A stretch of DNA of 64,000 nt from an uncultured Peptococcaceae bacterium (GTDB lineage: Bacteria > Bacillota > Peptococcia > Peptococcales > Peptococcaceae): the NCBI GenBank assembly GCA_900552455.1, contig URZX01000006.1, positions 34,983-98,982 on the forward strand, read 5' to 3'. This document shows positions 17,715 to 25,759 of this stretch, in pieces. Positions within the stretch are counted from its first letter, which is position 1. Each line of letters starts with the position of its first letter. The translations under genes and the position numbers were made by a program. The notes below the pieces were generated by a model. It saw only the letters and a program-made list of their open reading frames with translations, had not been told where the DNA came from and ran no database searches.

Positions 17715-20123
17715 TTACCTGCTCGATCGCCGTTTGCCAATGGACAAAATGCCGCCGCTGACAGCAAAGAGCAAACCGCAGGCTGCGAAAAATGCGGCCA
17801 GCGTGAGAACAGCAACCGTCAGGCTGATCTGCGCCAGCATCTCAATGAGCACCGGCGTAAACGTCATGACCAGGCTCATCAGCGTCATGTGCAGCGCCAA
17901 CGCTGTGACTTCGCTGACACGGCTTTTCACCTGCGGCGTTGCCAGGAAGCCATCAGACGCCATCGGCGAGCCATAGCCATCGAACACGCCGAGGAGCATT
18001 GTCGCCACGAGCACGGCCAGCGCAAACGGCGGCACCTCGAGAAGGAGCAGCGCCGCAGCGGCAAACACCAGCGCACCGCTGATACCAACGGTCACGCTGA
18101 CGCGCCCGCTGAGCAGGCGAACGACCTGCGGCCCCAGATAAAATCCAGCCAGACCGTTGGCGATATAACAGTAGGAAAGCAGGATATCGCTGGATGCCCC
18201 GCCTTTTTCTGTGACCAATGTCGGGATCAGTGTCGCTGTGAAGAGAATGCCGAAGGTCACTGGCACCGTCACGAGGATAAAATAGCGCAGTACGCCTGGT
18301 GAGAAAAAGATGCGGAGATACTGGCTGAGCGGCACTTTTTCGGAAACCTGCGCCCTTGCTGCTTCTTTGACGCGGCCATTCTCTTCCAGGAACTGCCACG
18401 GCAGGAGCCTGAGTGCACAGATGCCGAAAAGCACAAAGACGATCGCCGATGCGATGTAAGAAAACTGGTAGCCAGCCAGCGCAGCGATGAGCGCGCCGAT
18501 GCCGGCGCCGCACATATTCCCGCCGATGACGCCGGCGTTGGACTGAGAGAGATTGAGCCGATGGCGGGATTCTCCGTCGTCGCCGTTGGCCACGACCATG
18601 TTGACGGTGTACATAAATCCTGCATAGGAAATGCCCCCGAAAAAGCGCAGCACGATGATGACGAGGGCGGAATGCGTGAGAAAACAGCCGACGTTGATCG
18701 CCAGCATCGCTGCCAGACAGCCGCTGAGAAACAGACGGCAGCGGCGATCAGGCCGTTTTATCCAGATTGGGAAGGCGAGCAGGCCGATGATCTGCGCCGC
18801 GCCCTCTACACTCAGCGGCAGTGCCGCAGTCACGCCAACGCCCAGCGGCCCCACGGACTGGTCCCACTGCTTGATCAGGAGCGCCGAGTATGGCACGTAC
18901 ATATAATTCCCAAAGGTGCGCAGAAAAGACATGAGCCGGATGTTCGCTGACACATAGCTGTAGGTGCCGGCGTCATTCAGGCTGCCGTGGGCATCCCTGC
19001 GACGCTGGCTGAACATCGCCGGCAGGCGTGTCGCTTCGTAGATGATGACGACGCTGAAAATAAACACCGCAAGGAAAAGCAGAAACAGCGTGCGCAGCTT
19101 CTCCTGTACGTAGTCGTCGGAAATGAACGCCTCGACAGAAAGCGCACCCTCGTCGGTGGTCAGCTCAACTGAGACGACGTCCGCCGCTGACGACGCGCCG
19201 AGAACGGTGCCGCTGTCAGAAAGAATGCTGGAAATCCGCAGATTCTCGAGGACTGGCAAGCTATCTACTTTTTCTGCGAGATAATGCTCGAGGCCTGCCA
19301 TCTCTTCATAAGGAACGCCCTTCTCGTAGAGGCTCTGCGTGGTCGCGCCGACATACTCGACAATCGACACCGCATCCTCGCGGATCGCATTTTCGTAGCG
19401 ATCCTGGAAAAAGAGAAAGTTTGTCGCGCCTGTGATCAGGATGCAGCCGATGAGCAGCGCCGACGGCACGCCAAAGGTCAGAAGCTGCCGCCGTTCAGCG
19501 CTGAGAGTGTCCAGCTTTTTCCTGAGCAGCCGGTAATAAATGAAGAACGCGACGAGCCCCAAAACTGCGACGATGGCAAAAAGCACAGCGATCTCCTGCA
19601 GCATGACGGTGCGCTGCCCGGCATAAACGCTGGTCGGATAGCAGAGCACAAAGCGCCCTACCTGGCTGTCGCCGTCCATGATCGGCATGAAAAGCGCTTC
19701 GTGGTCGTTCTGGCTGAGCAGTTCGTAGCTTCCTGCTGCGATTGACGCCGTTGCCAGCGCGCGGGCACTGTCAGATTCCACAAGCGCGCGCACCTCGCGG
19801 TCGCTGGCAAAGGTGCTGTAGAGCAGGTTTCCTTCCTGATCGAGCACGCCAACCTCCATCACGCCCTCGTCAAAGAGCGCCTGGGTGCGCTCGAGCACTG
19901 CATCGATGCCATAGTAGCGGTCGAGGCGTTTGCCGTACTGAATGCTCGTCTCCATGTCGCCGATCACCTGATCGCACATCGCAGCGAAAGTGCTCTGCTT
20001 GACTTCGCGGTAGTTCTGGTCGAAATTCAGATAGCAGACGGCAGAGATCAGCGAAAGCATCACGAGAAGCAGCACAGCAAAGGTGCGAAGCGTTGTACGC
20101 AGATCATTTTGTCCGTCATTCAT
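17715..20123 (-). CDS. MFS transporter fused to two N-terminal extracytoplasmic sensor modules
   Basis: 802 aa from ATG 20123, behind AGAAGGTGA. Layout by hydropathy: TM about 12-32; outer module about 33-170 with PAS/Cache-like strands (MEVGVLDQEGNLLYSTF, EALFMPIMDGDSQVGRFVL); TM about 175-195; short cytoplasmic basic linker; TM about 212-232; a second outer module (VSIVEYVGATTQSLYEKG, LENLRISSILSDSGTVLG); TM about 340-362; then about 12 helices of an MFS domain (about 390-790). The sensor half looks like two chemoreceptor or histidine-kinase input units in tandem, joined to a transporter instead of a signalling output. The start overlaps the stop of the binding-lipoprotein gene by 8 bp. The cargo is unknown. 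Confidence 0.75.
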   Translation of the reverse strand: MNDGQNDLRTTLRTFAVLLLVMLSLISAVCYLNFDQNYREVKQSTFAAMCDQVIGDMETSIQYGKRLDRYYGIDAVLERTQALFDEGVMEVGVLDQEGNLLYSTFASDREVRALVESDSARALATASIAAGSYELLSQNDHEALFMPIMDGDSQVGRFVLCYPTSVYAGQRTVMLQEIAVLFAIVAVLGLVAFFIYYRLLRKKLDTLSAERRQLLTFGVPSALLIGCILITGATNFLFFQDRYENAIREDAVSIVEYVGATTQSLYEKGVPYEEMAGLEHYLAEKVDSLPVLENLRISSILSDSGTVLGASSAADVVSVELTTDEGALSVEAFISDDYVQEKLRTLFLLFLAVFIFSVVIIYEATRLPAMFSQRRRDAHGSLNDAGTYSYVSANIRLMSFLRTFGNYMYVPYSALLIKQWDQSVGPLGVGVTAALPLSVEGAAQIIGLLAFPIWIKRPDRRCRLFLSGCLAAMLAINVGCFLTHSALVIIVLRFFGGISYAGFMYTVNMVVANGDDGESRHRLNLSQSNAGVIGGNMCGAGIGALIAALAGYQFSYIASAIVFVLFGICALRLLPWQFLEENGRVKEAARAQVSEKVPLSQYLRIFFSPGVLRYFILVTVPVTFGILFTATLIPTLVTEKGGASSDILLSYCYIANGLAGFYLGPQVVRLLSGRVSVTVGISGALVFAAAALLLLEVPPFALAVLVATMLLGVFDGYGSPMASDGFLATPQVKSRVSEVTALALHMTLMSLVMTFTPVLIEMLAQISLTVAVLTLAAFFAACGLLFAVSGGILSIGKRRSSR

Positions 20124-21285
20124 TGTCGTCACCTTCTGTCGTTCGTTTTGGATAGATCGTTTCACAGGCAAGGAGCAGATTGAAATCCGGCTGGAAGCCG
20201 ATGCGCTCCGCCGTCTCCAGATTCAGGCTGATGTACGGTGAGGAGACGTATTCCATAGGGATCTCGCTGACAGCCGTGCCGCAGGCGATCTGTTCAATGG
20301 TCTCGGCGACAAAGCGGCCGACGCCTGCGTTGTCTGTGGACGCCACCAGAAGCAGCGCGCCAGCCTCGACGTAATTCTCGCCGTCCTGCACAAAGACAGG
20401 GATCCCGGCGTCTGTAAACGGCTCGAGCAAAGCAGCGCTGTCCATGTCGCTGGTGATGAGGCCGGCGCAGAGCATGAGGGCGTCGATGTCCTGCGTGAGC
20501 AGCTCGCTGTAAACGTCGGCCAATTTTTCTTCGTCGGCTGCTGTCTCTTCATCCACCTCGATCGTCGTCATCGTCACGCCGAGCTCTGCCGCAGCCTTTT
20601 CGTAGTCGGGGATGCCGGCGATGATCGGATCGGCGTAGACCATGGCGATGTGCTCAAACGGCAGAATGCTGTGATAATACTTCAGCTGACGCTCGTAGGG
20701 CGAAGGCTCGATCTGCGCCCACATCTGCGCGTCGCCGCTGTCCGTCGCCGAGTCGACAATGCCGGAAGCGACAGGATCCGTCGCCATGCAGTCGATGGTG
20801 ATGACGTCGAGATCCTGCGCCTTCATGAAGAGGCCGGGATCGGTGCCCATCGCCAGCACCACATCCAGCCCGTCGTCGACGCGCTCCAGCAGGCTCTCAG
20901 TGATCGCCGCTTCGTCCTCGTCCTCGAGATAATACGCTGCCTCGCCGTCAAATTCGATGTACGGACCGAGGTCCATTTCCGCGAGGCGCTGGATCATCGT
21001 TTTGACGTCGGTGTCTGTCTCGCTGAACGGCAGACTGTCGCAGCTGATCCAGCCGTCTTCTCGCAGGGCGCTGACAACGTTGTAGATATAAATCGCCGCT
21101 GGTTCGTACTCAAAGACGCCGACGAGCCCGATGCGCAGCTTGCTGCCGTCTGACTGCTGCATCGGCGCATAGCTTGTGCTGACCAGCGCGCTGGCATCTG
21201 TTGGCGTAGCGGTGTCCTGCGCCTTTCCGCAGCCGCTCAGAACGAGCGCAACAAGCAGGCAGAGCGCCAGAAATCTTTTCTTCAT
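20116..21285 (-). CDS. ABC-type substrate-binding lipoprotein (TrpX/PF04392-like)
   Basis: 389 aa from ATG 21285. Signal peptide with lipobox LVLSGC (Cys about 19). The two-lobed periplasmic-binding fold is recognisable: LRIGLVGVFEYEPA, VLAMGTDPGLF, ITIDCMATDPVASGIV, IAMVYADP, LMLCAGLITSDMD and GIPVFVQDG, the pattern of the ABC_sub_bind (TrpX-like) family that binds aromatic amino acids or related ligands. No ABC permease or ATPase gene is present; instead it is coupled to the sensor-MFS gene (8-bp overlap) and to the upstream 477-aa protein (ATGA overlap). It may present ligand to the sensor modules. Confidence 0.78.
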   Translation of the reverse strand: MKKRFLALCLLVALVLSGCGKAQDTATPTDASALVSTSYAPMQQSDGSKLRIGLVGVFEYEPAAIYIYNVVSALREDGWISCDSLPFSETDTDVKTMIQRLAEMDLGPYIEFDGEAAYYLEDEDEAAITESLLERVDDGLDVVLAMGTDPGLFMKAQDLDVITIDCMATDPVASGIVDSATDSGDAQMWAQIEPSPYERQLKYYHSILPFEHIAMVYADPIIAGIPDYEKAAAELGVTMTTIEVDEETAADEEKLADVYSELLTQDIDALMLCAGLITSDMDSAALLEPFTDAGIPVFVQDGENYVEAGALLLVASTDNAGVGRFVAETIEQIACGTAVSEIPMEYVSSPYISLNLETAERIGFQPDFNLLLACETIYPKRTTEGDDNE

Positions 21286-22715
21286 CGTCCTTCCCACCCT
21301 TTCATTCGTTCCGCTGGGGGCACCACGGTTTGATGCAGGTCGCCGATGCCTGCGAGATGCGCATCATGCAGACTGAGCGCCAGTTTTTCTGTGAGCGCAG
21401 CCTTCGTGAGAGGATGCGCGATGAGCTCCGCCATGCTCAGCGGTGTGCCGCGCGCATTCGTGAGAAAAAGCGGGCCGCTCAGATAGCCACTGGTCTCGCG
21501 CGCAGCGATCACCTCTGCCAGCCCGGCACGGCCTGTCGCACGTAGGGCTTTACAAAGTCCCTGCTGCATTTTTGCCAGATAATCCGCCTGGAAATAACCG
21601 CCGAAGCAGCGAAAGTCACGGGCAAAAAGCAGCATCAGGAAAACCATGAACAATCCTGGCAGCAGGCTGCCGCGCTGCAGTGCCTCAGCGAGATCAGAAT
21701 AGCTGATTCTATCATTGCCGGACCCATTAACGAAGCCTGTGCCGTCGTCGATCATCTGCGCACGCCGGTAATTTTTCGCGGCTCTGCCCCAGAAAAGCAT
21801 GGTGCCGCCTTTCGCGCGCTCTTCCTTCACGCCGCTCCGCAGCGCCGCTAAGCGCCAACAGCCGCTGACGCCATCCAGCGCGTCATAGAGGGTGCGGCGA
21901 AACGCGTGATCCCGCAGCGTCAGCGAAACGAGGGAGTCCGGATCCTCAAGATCGCGCAGAATGAGCGCCGACGCCAGCCGTTCGGCGTCCAGGTAACAGG
22001 TGCCGACGCCTGCCGCTTCCTGAGAAAGGCTGTAGTTGATCAGCGTCGCCTGTGACACGTAGTCGGAGGCGTTCAGCACAGCGGGCTGACCGTAATGATC
22101 GCGCAGAATATGCTCCACGGCGCCGACCATTTCCGGCGACAGAACGTCTCTCGAAATGCGGTGCAGCGATTCTTCACAGCTGCAGAGCATCTCTGCTGTT
22201 ACGCCCGGGAAAAAGCAGACGGCGCTGTTTTCGTATTTGCTGGGGATCACAGGGAGCTTCAGCGGCGGATGTTTCTGCTGGACGTCATAGAGCAGAAATC
22301 CCCGTCCGTAGGAAGCGTTGCACAGCGAAACAGTGCCAAAGCCGAGCAGCGGCACGGCCTGGCAGGAAATCCCACGTTTCTCGAGCAAGTGGCGATAAAG
22401 CAGACTCCCCTGCACTGATGGCGCGAAGTAATCGACGCCGTGGTGCGTCGCTGTGAAGGCGCTGTCCACCAGTCCCTGCGCTGCCTCTGCGGCGATCTCA
22501 TCACCGAGGAGCGGCGCCAGCTGGGCGCGCGCACAATCGCTGACATCCTGCGGCGGCGAAAGTGGACGCGCAGCAGGGAAATCAGCCAGCTGGTCCAGGT
22601 AATCGTCCAGCGTGCGCTGGCCGTCTCTCTCAATCACCTGGCGTACGGTGGGACAGTAGCGCATTACCTGCGCCAGCAGCTTTTCCTGCGCATCCTCCCT
22701 CATTTCATCTGCCAT
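21282..22715 (-). CDS. hypothetical protein, first gene of the sensor-MFS operon
   Basis: 477 aa, cytoplasmic by composition, though one hydrophobic segment (LLPGLFMVFLMLLFARDF, about 360-378) is present. I do not recognise a family. Features that look conserved are TATHHGVDYFAPSVQGSLLY, LLGFGTVSLCNASYGRGF, LNASDYVSQATLINYSLSQ and SGYLSGPLFLTNARG; the His pair and several Cys residues could be catalytic or metal-binding, but this is a guess. It begins at ATG 22715 behind CAGGAGGCG. Coupling to the lipoprotein gene by ATGA implies a common function, perhaps making or processing the compound that the binding protein and MFS protein handle. Confidence 0.7.
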   Translation of the reverse strand: MADEMREDAQEKLLAQVMRYCPTVRQVIERDGQRTLDDYLDQLADFPAARPLSPPQDVSDCARAQLAPLLGDEIAAEAAQGLVDSAFTATHHGVDYFAPSVQGSLLYRHLLEKRGISCQAVPLLGFGTVSLCNASYGRGFLLYDVQQKHPPLKLPVIPSKYENSAVCFFPGVTAEMLCSCEESLHRISRDVLSPEMVGAVEHILRDHYGQPAVLNASDYVSQATLINYSLSQEAAGVGTCYLDAERLASALILRDLEDPDSLVSLTLRDHAFRRTLYDALDGVSGCWRLAALRSGVKEERAKGGTMLFWGRAAKNYRRAQMIDDGTGFVNGSGNDRISYSDLAEALQRGSLLPGLFMVFLMLLFARDFRCFGGYFQADYLAKMQQGLCKALRATGRAGLAEVIAARETSGYLSGPLFLTNARGTPLSMAELIAHPLTKAALTEKLALSLHDAHLAGIGDLHQTVVPPAERMKGWEGR

Positions 22716-22813
22716 ACAATCGCCTCCTGAAAGTCCCAGAAATCTTAGTATTATTTTACCAAGTTCTTAATCGCTCCCGCCTGCTCGATTCTACGCAAAT
22801 GCACGCAAATTTT

Positions 22814-22871
22814 GCGCAAATAATTTTCACGAACGTGCTCCGAAGAACACGTTCGTGAAAATTATTTGCGC
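22814..22871. repeat. near-perfect 58-bp palindrome (24-bp arms)
   Basis: Positions 22814-22837 and 22848-22871 are exact reverse complements; the 10-bp centre can add two more pairs around CGAA. The palindrome abuts the nitroreductase stop. No T-run follows on the minus strand, so it is not a textbook terminator, although it could still stop transcription or protect the 3' end. The adjoining 22795-22820 stretch has repeated GCAAAT words. The rest of the gap to the 477-aa gene holds no ORF. Confidence 0.9.
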
Positions 22872-23675
22872 TCAGCGCCAGTCGATGACGGCGGGCTTGC
22901 GTGGTGCGGTGCGTTCGTAGGTGACGTCTGGTCGTCCGATGAGCATGCAGGCGCAGATCTCTTCAGGCTTGACGCTGAGGGCATCGCAGAGGGCCGGATT
23001 TTTCGCGAGGGCCATCTGGATAAAGCCGCTGTAGAGGGTGCCGAGGCCGCTCACATGGGCCATGAGGGCGACGCTCGATGCGGCGAGGCCGCCGTTGAGC
23101 GGCGCTGGTGAGCAGACGATGAGGAGCGCTGGCGCGCCGCAGAAGAGCTGGTCGTTTGCGGGATCGGCGGCGTGCTGGCTTTGCATGCGCGTGAGGGTCT
23201 GATAGAGACGACCGCTCGTTCCCTGCTTGGCGACGTAGCCCTGGATGATGGCGTCAAAGCCCTGCCAAACCTGGGTCTTTACGTCGTCGAGGGTGTCCTG
23301 CACGAGAATGTAGCGCACGTTCTGGGCGTTGGAGCCGGTTGGCGTGAAGCGGCCTGCTTCGAGAACGCCGACGATCTCTTCCCGCGGGATCTTTTCATCC
23401 TTGAAGCGGCGGATGCTGCGACGGGATTTGATGGCGGCAAGGATCTCGTCGGGATCGTATTCTGCTGGCCAGTCGTGCAAATCGATGACGTCGTAGCGCG
23501 GATAGTCCGGGCCCATGTCGATGGCCCCTACTGGGCAGACGCAGAAGCAATGGCCGCATTCGATGCAGCTGCCGACGAGGGTGGCTTTGCCGTTTTCAAG
23601 GCGCAGGGCCTGGGGAAAGCAATCGGCCACACAACGGCCGCAGCCGATGCAGCTGTTTGTATCAATGGTGATCAA
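22872..23675 (-). CDS. nitroreductase with N-terminal 2[4Fe-4S] ferredoxin domain
   Basis: 267 aa from a TTG at 23675, chosen because GGAGGA lies 8 bp upstream and the longer frame reads through the preceding gene. Two ferredoxin clusters are visible: CIGCGRCVADCFP and CIECGHCFCVCP. The nitroreductase domain follows (about 80-265), with SRRSIRRFKDEKIP for FMN binding and LEAGRFTPTGSNAQNVRY. Ferredoxin-fused nitroreductases are common in anaerobes and reduce flavins, quinones or nitro compounds; the substrate is not known. The start overlaps the stop of the small Cys-containing gene upstream. Confidence 0.88.
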   Translation of the reverse strand: MITIDTNSCIGCGRCVADCFPQALRLENGKATLVGSCIECGHCFCVCPVGAIDMGPDYPRYDVIDLHDWPAEYDPDEILAAIKSRRSIRRFKDEKIPREEIVGVLEAGRFTPTGSNAQNVRYILVQDTLDDVKTQVWQGFDAIIQGYVAKQGTSGRLYQTLTRMQSQHAADPANDQLFCGAPALLIVCSPAPLNGGLAASSVALMAHVSGLGTLYSGFIQMALAKNPALCDALSVKPEEICACMLIGRPDVTYERTAPRKPAVIDWR

Positions 23676-23857
23676 AACCAATCTCCTCCTTGTTTTCGCG
23701 AAATGGTGTAGTCGTCGCCCATGCGGTAGTACGGGCAATCGCTGAAGGTATCGCTGATGAATTTGTAGAGCTCGTCCTCGTCGAGGAGCATATCGCAGAC
23801 GTAGTAATCCATTTCTTCGTCGTAATCGTAGTACAGACAGGTGTCACATTTGCTCAT
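23672..23857 (-). CDS. small Cys-containing protein (DUF6472-like)
   Basis: 61 aa with a strong ribosome site (AAGGAGGGG) before ATG 23857. It starts MSKCDTCLYYDYDEE and has further Cys in YYVCDML and FSDCPYY, so a CxxC...C...C metal or cluster site is plausible. Acidic and Tyr-rich. It resembles the small DUF6472 proteins of clostridia. Its stop overlaps the nitroreductase TTG start, so the pair is co-translated and may be functionally linked. Confidence 0.75.
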   Translation of the reverse strand: MSKCDTCLYYDYDEEMDYYVCDMLLDEDELYKFISDTFSDCPYYRMGDDYTISRKQGGDWF

Positions 23858-23872
23858 AAGCCCCTCCTTTAC

Positions 23873-23902
23873 AAAAAAGCCCCTGTCGCAGGATCAGGGG
23901 CT
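23873..23902 (-). terminator. terminator after glpX
   Basis: An 8-bp stem AGCCCCTG/CAGGGGCT with a 9-nt loop is followed by TTTTTG on the minus strand, 8 bp past the glpX stop. Confidence 0.9.
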
Positions 23903-23909
23903 GGGAAAT

Positions 23910-24863
23910 TTACGCGTTCACTTCCTGTGGTTTCTGATAAAGGGCTTCGATGAAGCGCACGGTCTTGGAGGTGTTGCGCAGAACGACGGTGTGGGTCTTG
24001 ACGCGGTCACCAAGATTCTGCACGCCGCTGAGGACGTCGCCGTTGGTGACGCCGGTGGCGATGAACATGACGTCGTCGGCGCTGACAAGGTCGTTGAGAT
24101 TGTAGACCTGGTTGACGTCGGCGTGGCCCATGGCTTCCATGCGGCGGACCTGTTCGTCGTTTTCCGGAACGAGTCGGCCTTGCATGTCGCCGCCGAGGCA
24201 TTTCACAGCGGCTGCTGCGAGCACGCCTTCCGGTGCGCCGCCGATGCCGAGGATCATGTCGATGGCGCCGGTGTCCATGGCGACGGTGAGGGCTGGTGCG
24301 ACGTCGCCGTCGGTGATGAGCTTGACCTTGGCGCCGAGGGCTTTGCAGGCCTGCTTGATGTGTTCGTGGCGTTCACGATCGAGGAGGCAGACGGTCATTT
24401 CGCTGACGTCCTTGCCGAGAGCGGCTGCGACGTTCTTGAGATTTTCTTCGACGGTCTTGTCGATGTCGATGGCGCCTTTGGCGCGTGGGCCGACGATGAT
24501 CTTATCCATGTACATATCTGGCGCATGGAGCAGGCCGCCAGCTTCGGCAACGGCCATCACGGCGATGGCGCCTGGCTGGTTTTTCGCGGTGAGGTTGGTG
24601 CCTTCCAGCGGGTCGACGGCGATGTCAACTTCGGTGCCGCCGAGGCCGACCTTTTCGCCGATGTAGAGCATTGGCGCTTCGTCCATTTCCCCTTCGCCGA
24701 TGACGACGGTGCCGGAGATGTGGATGGTGTCAAACATTTTGCGCATGGCTTCTACGGCTGCGCCGTCGGCAGAATTTTTCTCCATGCGGCCGATCCATTT
24801 GGCGCAGTTGATCGCTGCAGCCTCCGTGACGCGGGCAAATTCAATAACGAGATCTCTTTCCAT
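23910..24863 (-). CDS. glpX: class II fructose-1,6-bisphosphatase GlpX
   Basis: 317 aa. It hydrolyses fructose-1,6-bisphosphate to fructose-6-phosphate in gluconeogenesis. Typical GlpX motifs are present: WIGRMEKNSADGAAVEAMR, VIGEGEMDEAPML, the metal-binding DPLEGTNLTAKNQPGA and ILGIGGAPEGVLAAAA. Length is normal. It starts 15 bp after the aldolase gene, so the two are co-transcribed, placing two consecutive steps of gluconeogenesis under one promoter. Confidence 0.95.
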   Translation of the reverse strand: MERDLVIEFARVTEAAAINCAKWIGRMEKNSADGAAVEAMRKMFDTIHISGTVVIGEGEMDEAPMLYIGEKVGLGGTEVDIAVDPLEGTNLTAKNQPGAIAVMAVAEAGGLLHAPDMYMDKIIVGPRAKGAIDIDKTVEENLKNVAAALGKDVSEMTVCLLDRERHEHIKQACKALGAKVKLITDGDVAPALTVAMDTGAIDMILGIGGAPEGVLAAAAVKCLGGDMQGRLVPENDEQVRRMEAMGHADVNQVYNLNDLVSADDVMFIATGVTNGDVLSGVQNLGDRVKTHTVVLRNTSKTVRFIEALYQKPQEVNA

Positions 24864-24878
24864 TTCTCAGTCGCCTCC

Positions 24879-25733
24879 TCACGCTTTGCCGTTGGAGCCG
24901 AAGATGCGGATCTTTTCGGCGACGCGTTCTGCCATTTTTTCACGGGCTGGGCCGAGGATCTTGCGTGGGTCGATCTCATTTGGCTTTTCTGCGAGCACTT
25001 CGCGCACGCCGTCGGTGAAGGCTTCGCGCAGGTTGGTGTCGATGTTGATCTTGCGGACGCCGCGTTTGACGGCTTCGCGCAGGGCTTCGTCAGGCACGCC
25101 GGAGGAGCCGTGGAGCACGAGCGGGATCTGCACACGTTCCTTGATCTGGCTGAGGCGTTCAAAATCGAGCTTTGGTTCGCCCTTGTACTGACCATGTGCG
25201 GTCCCGATGGCGACGGCGAGGGAGCGAATGCCGGTCTGCTGGACGAAGTATTCTGCTTCGGCAGGATCGGTGAAGGTGGCTTCGCGTTCGCTGACGGTGA
25301 CATTGTCTTCGGTTCCGCCGATCTTACCAAGCTCTGCTTCGACAGAGATACCGAGCGGACGAGCCACGTCAAGGATCTGCTTGGTGACAGCGATGTTTTC
25401 TTCAAGCGGATGCTTGGACCAGTCGATCATGACCGAGGTGAAACCGTTGCCGATGCACTGGATGACCTGGTCAAAGCTGGTGCCGTGGTCGAGATGCAGC
25501 GCCACTGGCACGGTGGATGCTTCGGCGGCGGTCTTGACGAGGGAAACGATGTAGTTCAGCCCGGCATATTTGATGGCCCCCTGGCTGGCCTGGATGATAA
25601 CTGGGGACTTTTCAGCTTCGGCAGCCATCATGATGGCCTGGACGATTTCCATGTTGTTGCAGTTAAAGGCACCAACGGCATAGCCGCCTTCTTCAGCGGC
25701 GGTCAAGAGGGTGTCAACGTTTACGAGTGGCAT
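24879..25733 (-). CDS. fba: class II fructose-bisphosphate aldolase
   Basis: 284 aa. Zinc-dependent aldolase of the GatY/FbaA type: HLDHGTSFDQ carries the zinc His, GTAHGQYKGEPKLD another, and LHGSSGVPDE the phosphate-binding/metal region; KINIDTNLREAFT follows. It catalyses cleavage or condensation of fructose-1,6-bisphosphate with dihydroxyacetone phosphate and glyceraldehyde-3-phosphate. Tagatose-bisphosphate aldolase activity cannot be excluded from sequence, but adjacency to glpX favours the fructose role. It lies 26 bp after argS without a terminator between. Confidence 0.92.
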   Translation of the reverse strand: MPLVNVDTLLTAAEEGGYAVGAFNCNNMEIVQAIMMAAEAEKSPVIIQASQGAIKYAGLNYIVSLVKTAAEASTVPVALHLDHGTSFDQVIQCIGNGFTSVMIDWSKHPLEENIAVTKQILDVARPLGISVEAELGKIGGTEDNVTVSEREATFTDPAEAEYFVQQTGIRSLAVAIGTAHGQYKGEPKLDFERLSQIKERVQIPLVLHGSSGVPDEALREAVKRGVRKINIDTNLREAFTDGVREVLAEKPNEIDPRKILGPAREKMAERVAEKIRIFGSNGKA

Positions 25734-25759
25734 GATAAAATTCCTCCTTGAAAATTGAT

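Noticed and set aside
23841..25751. A 636-codon plus-strand frame
   Set aside because: Shadow of glpX and fba, which have complete family motifs, ribosome sites and a terminator on the minus strand. The same applies to the long plus-strand frames at 38565-40481, 31567-33399, 48918-51038 and 53668-55392, and the minus-strand frames opposite metG (57427-59277) and the reductase gene (60978-62624).
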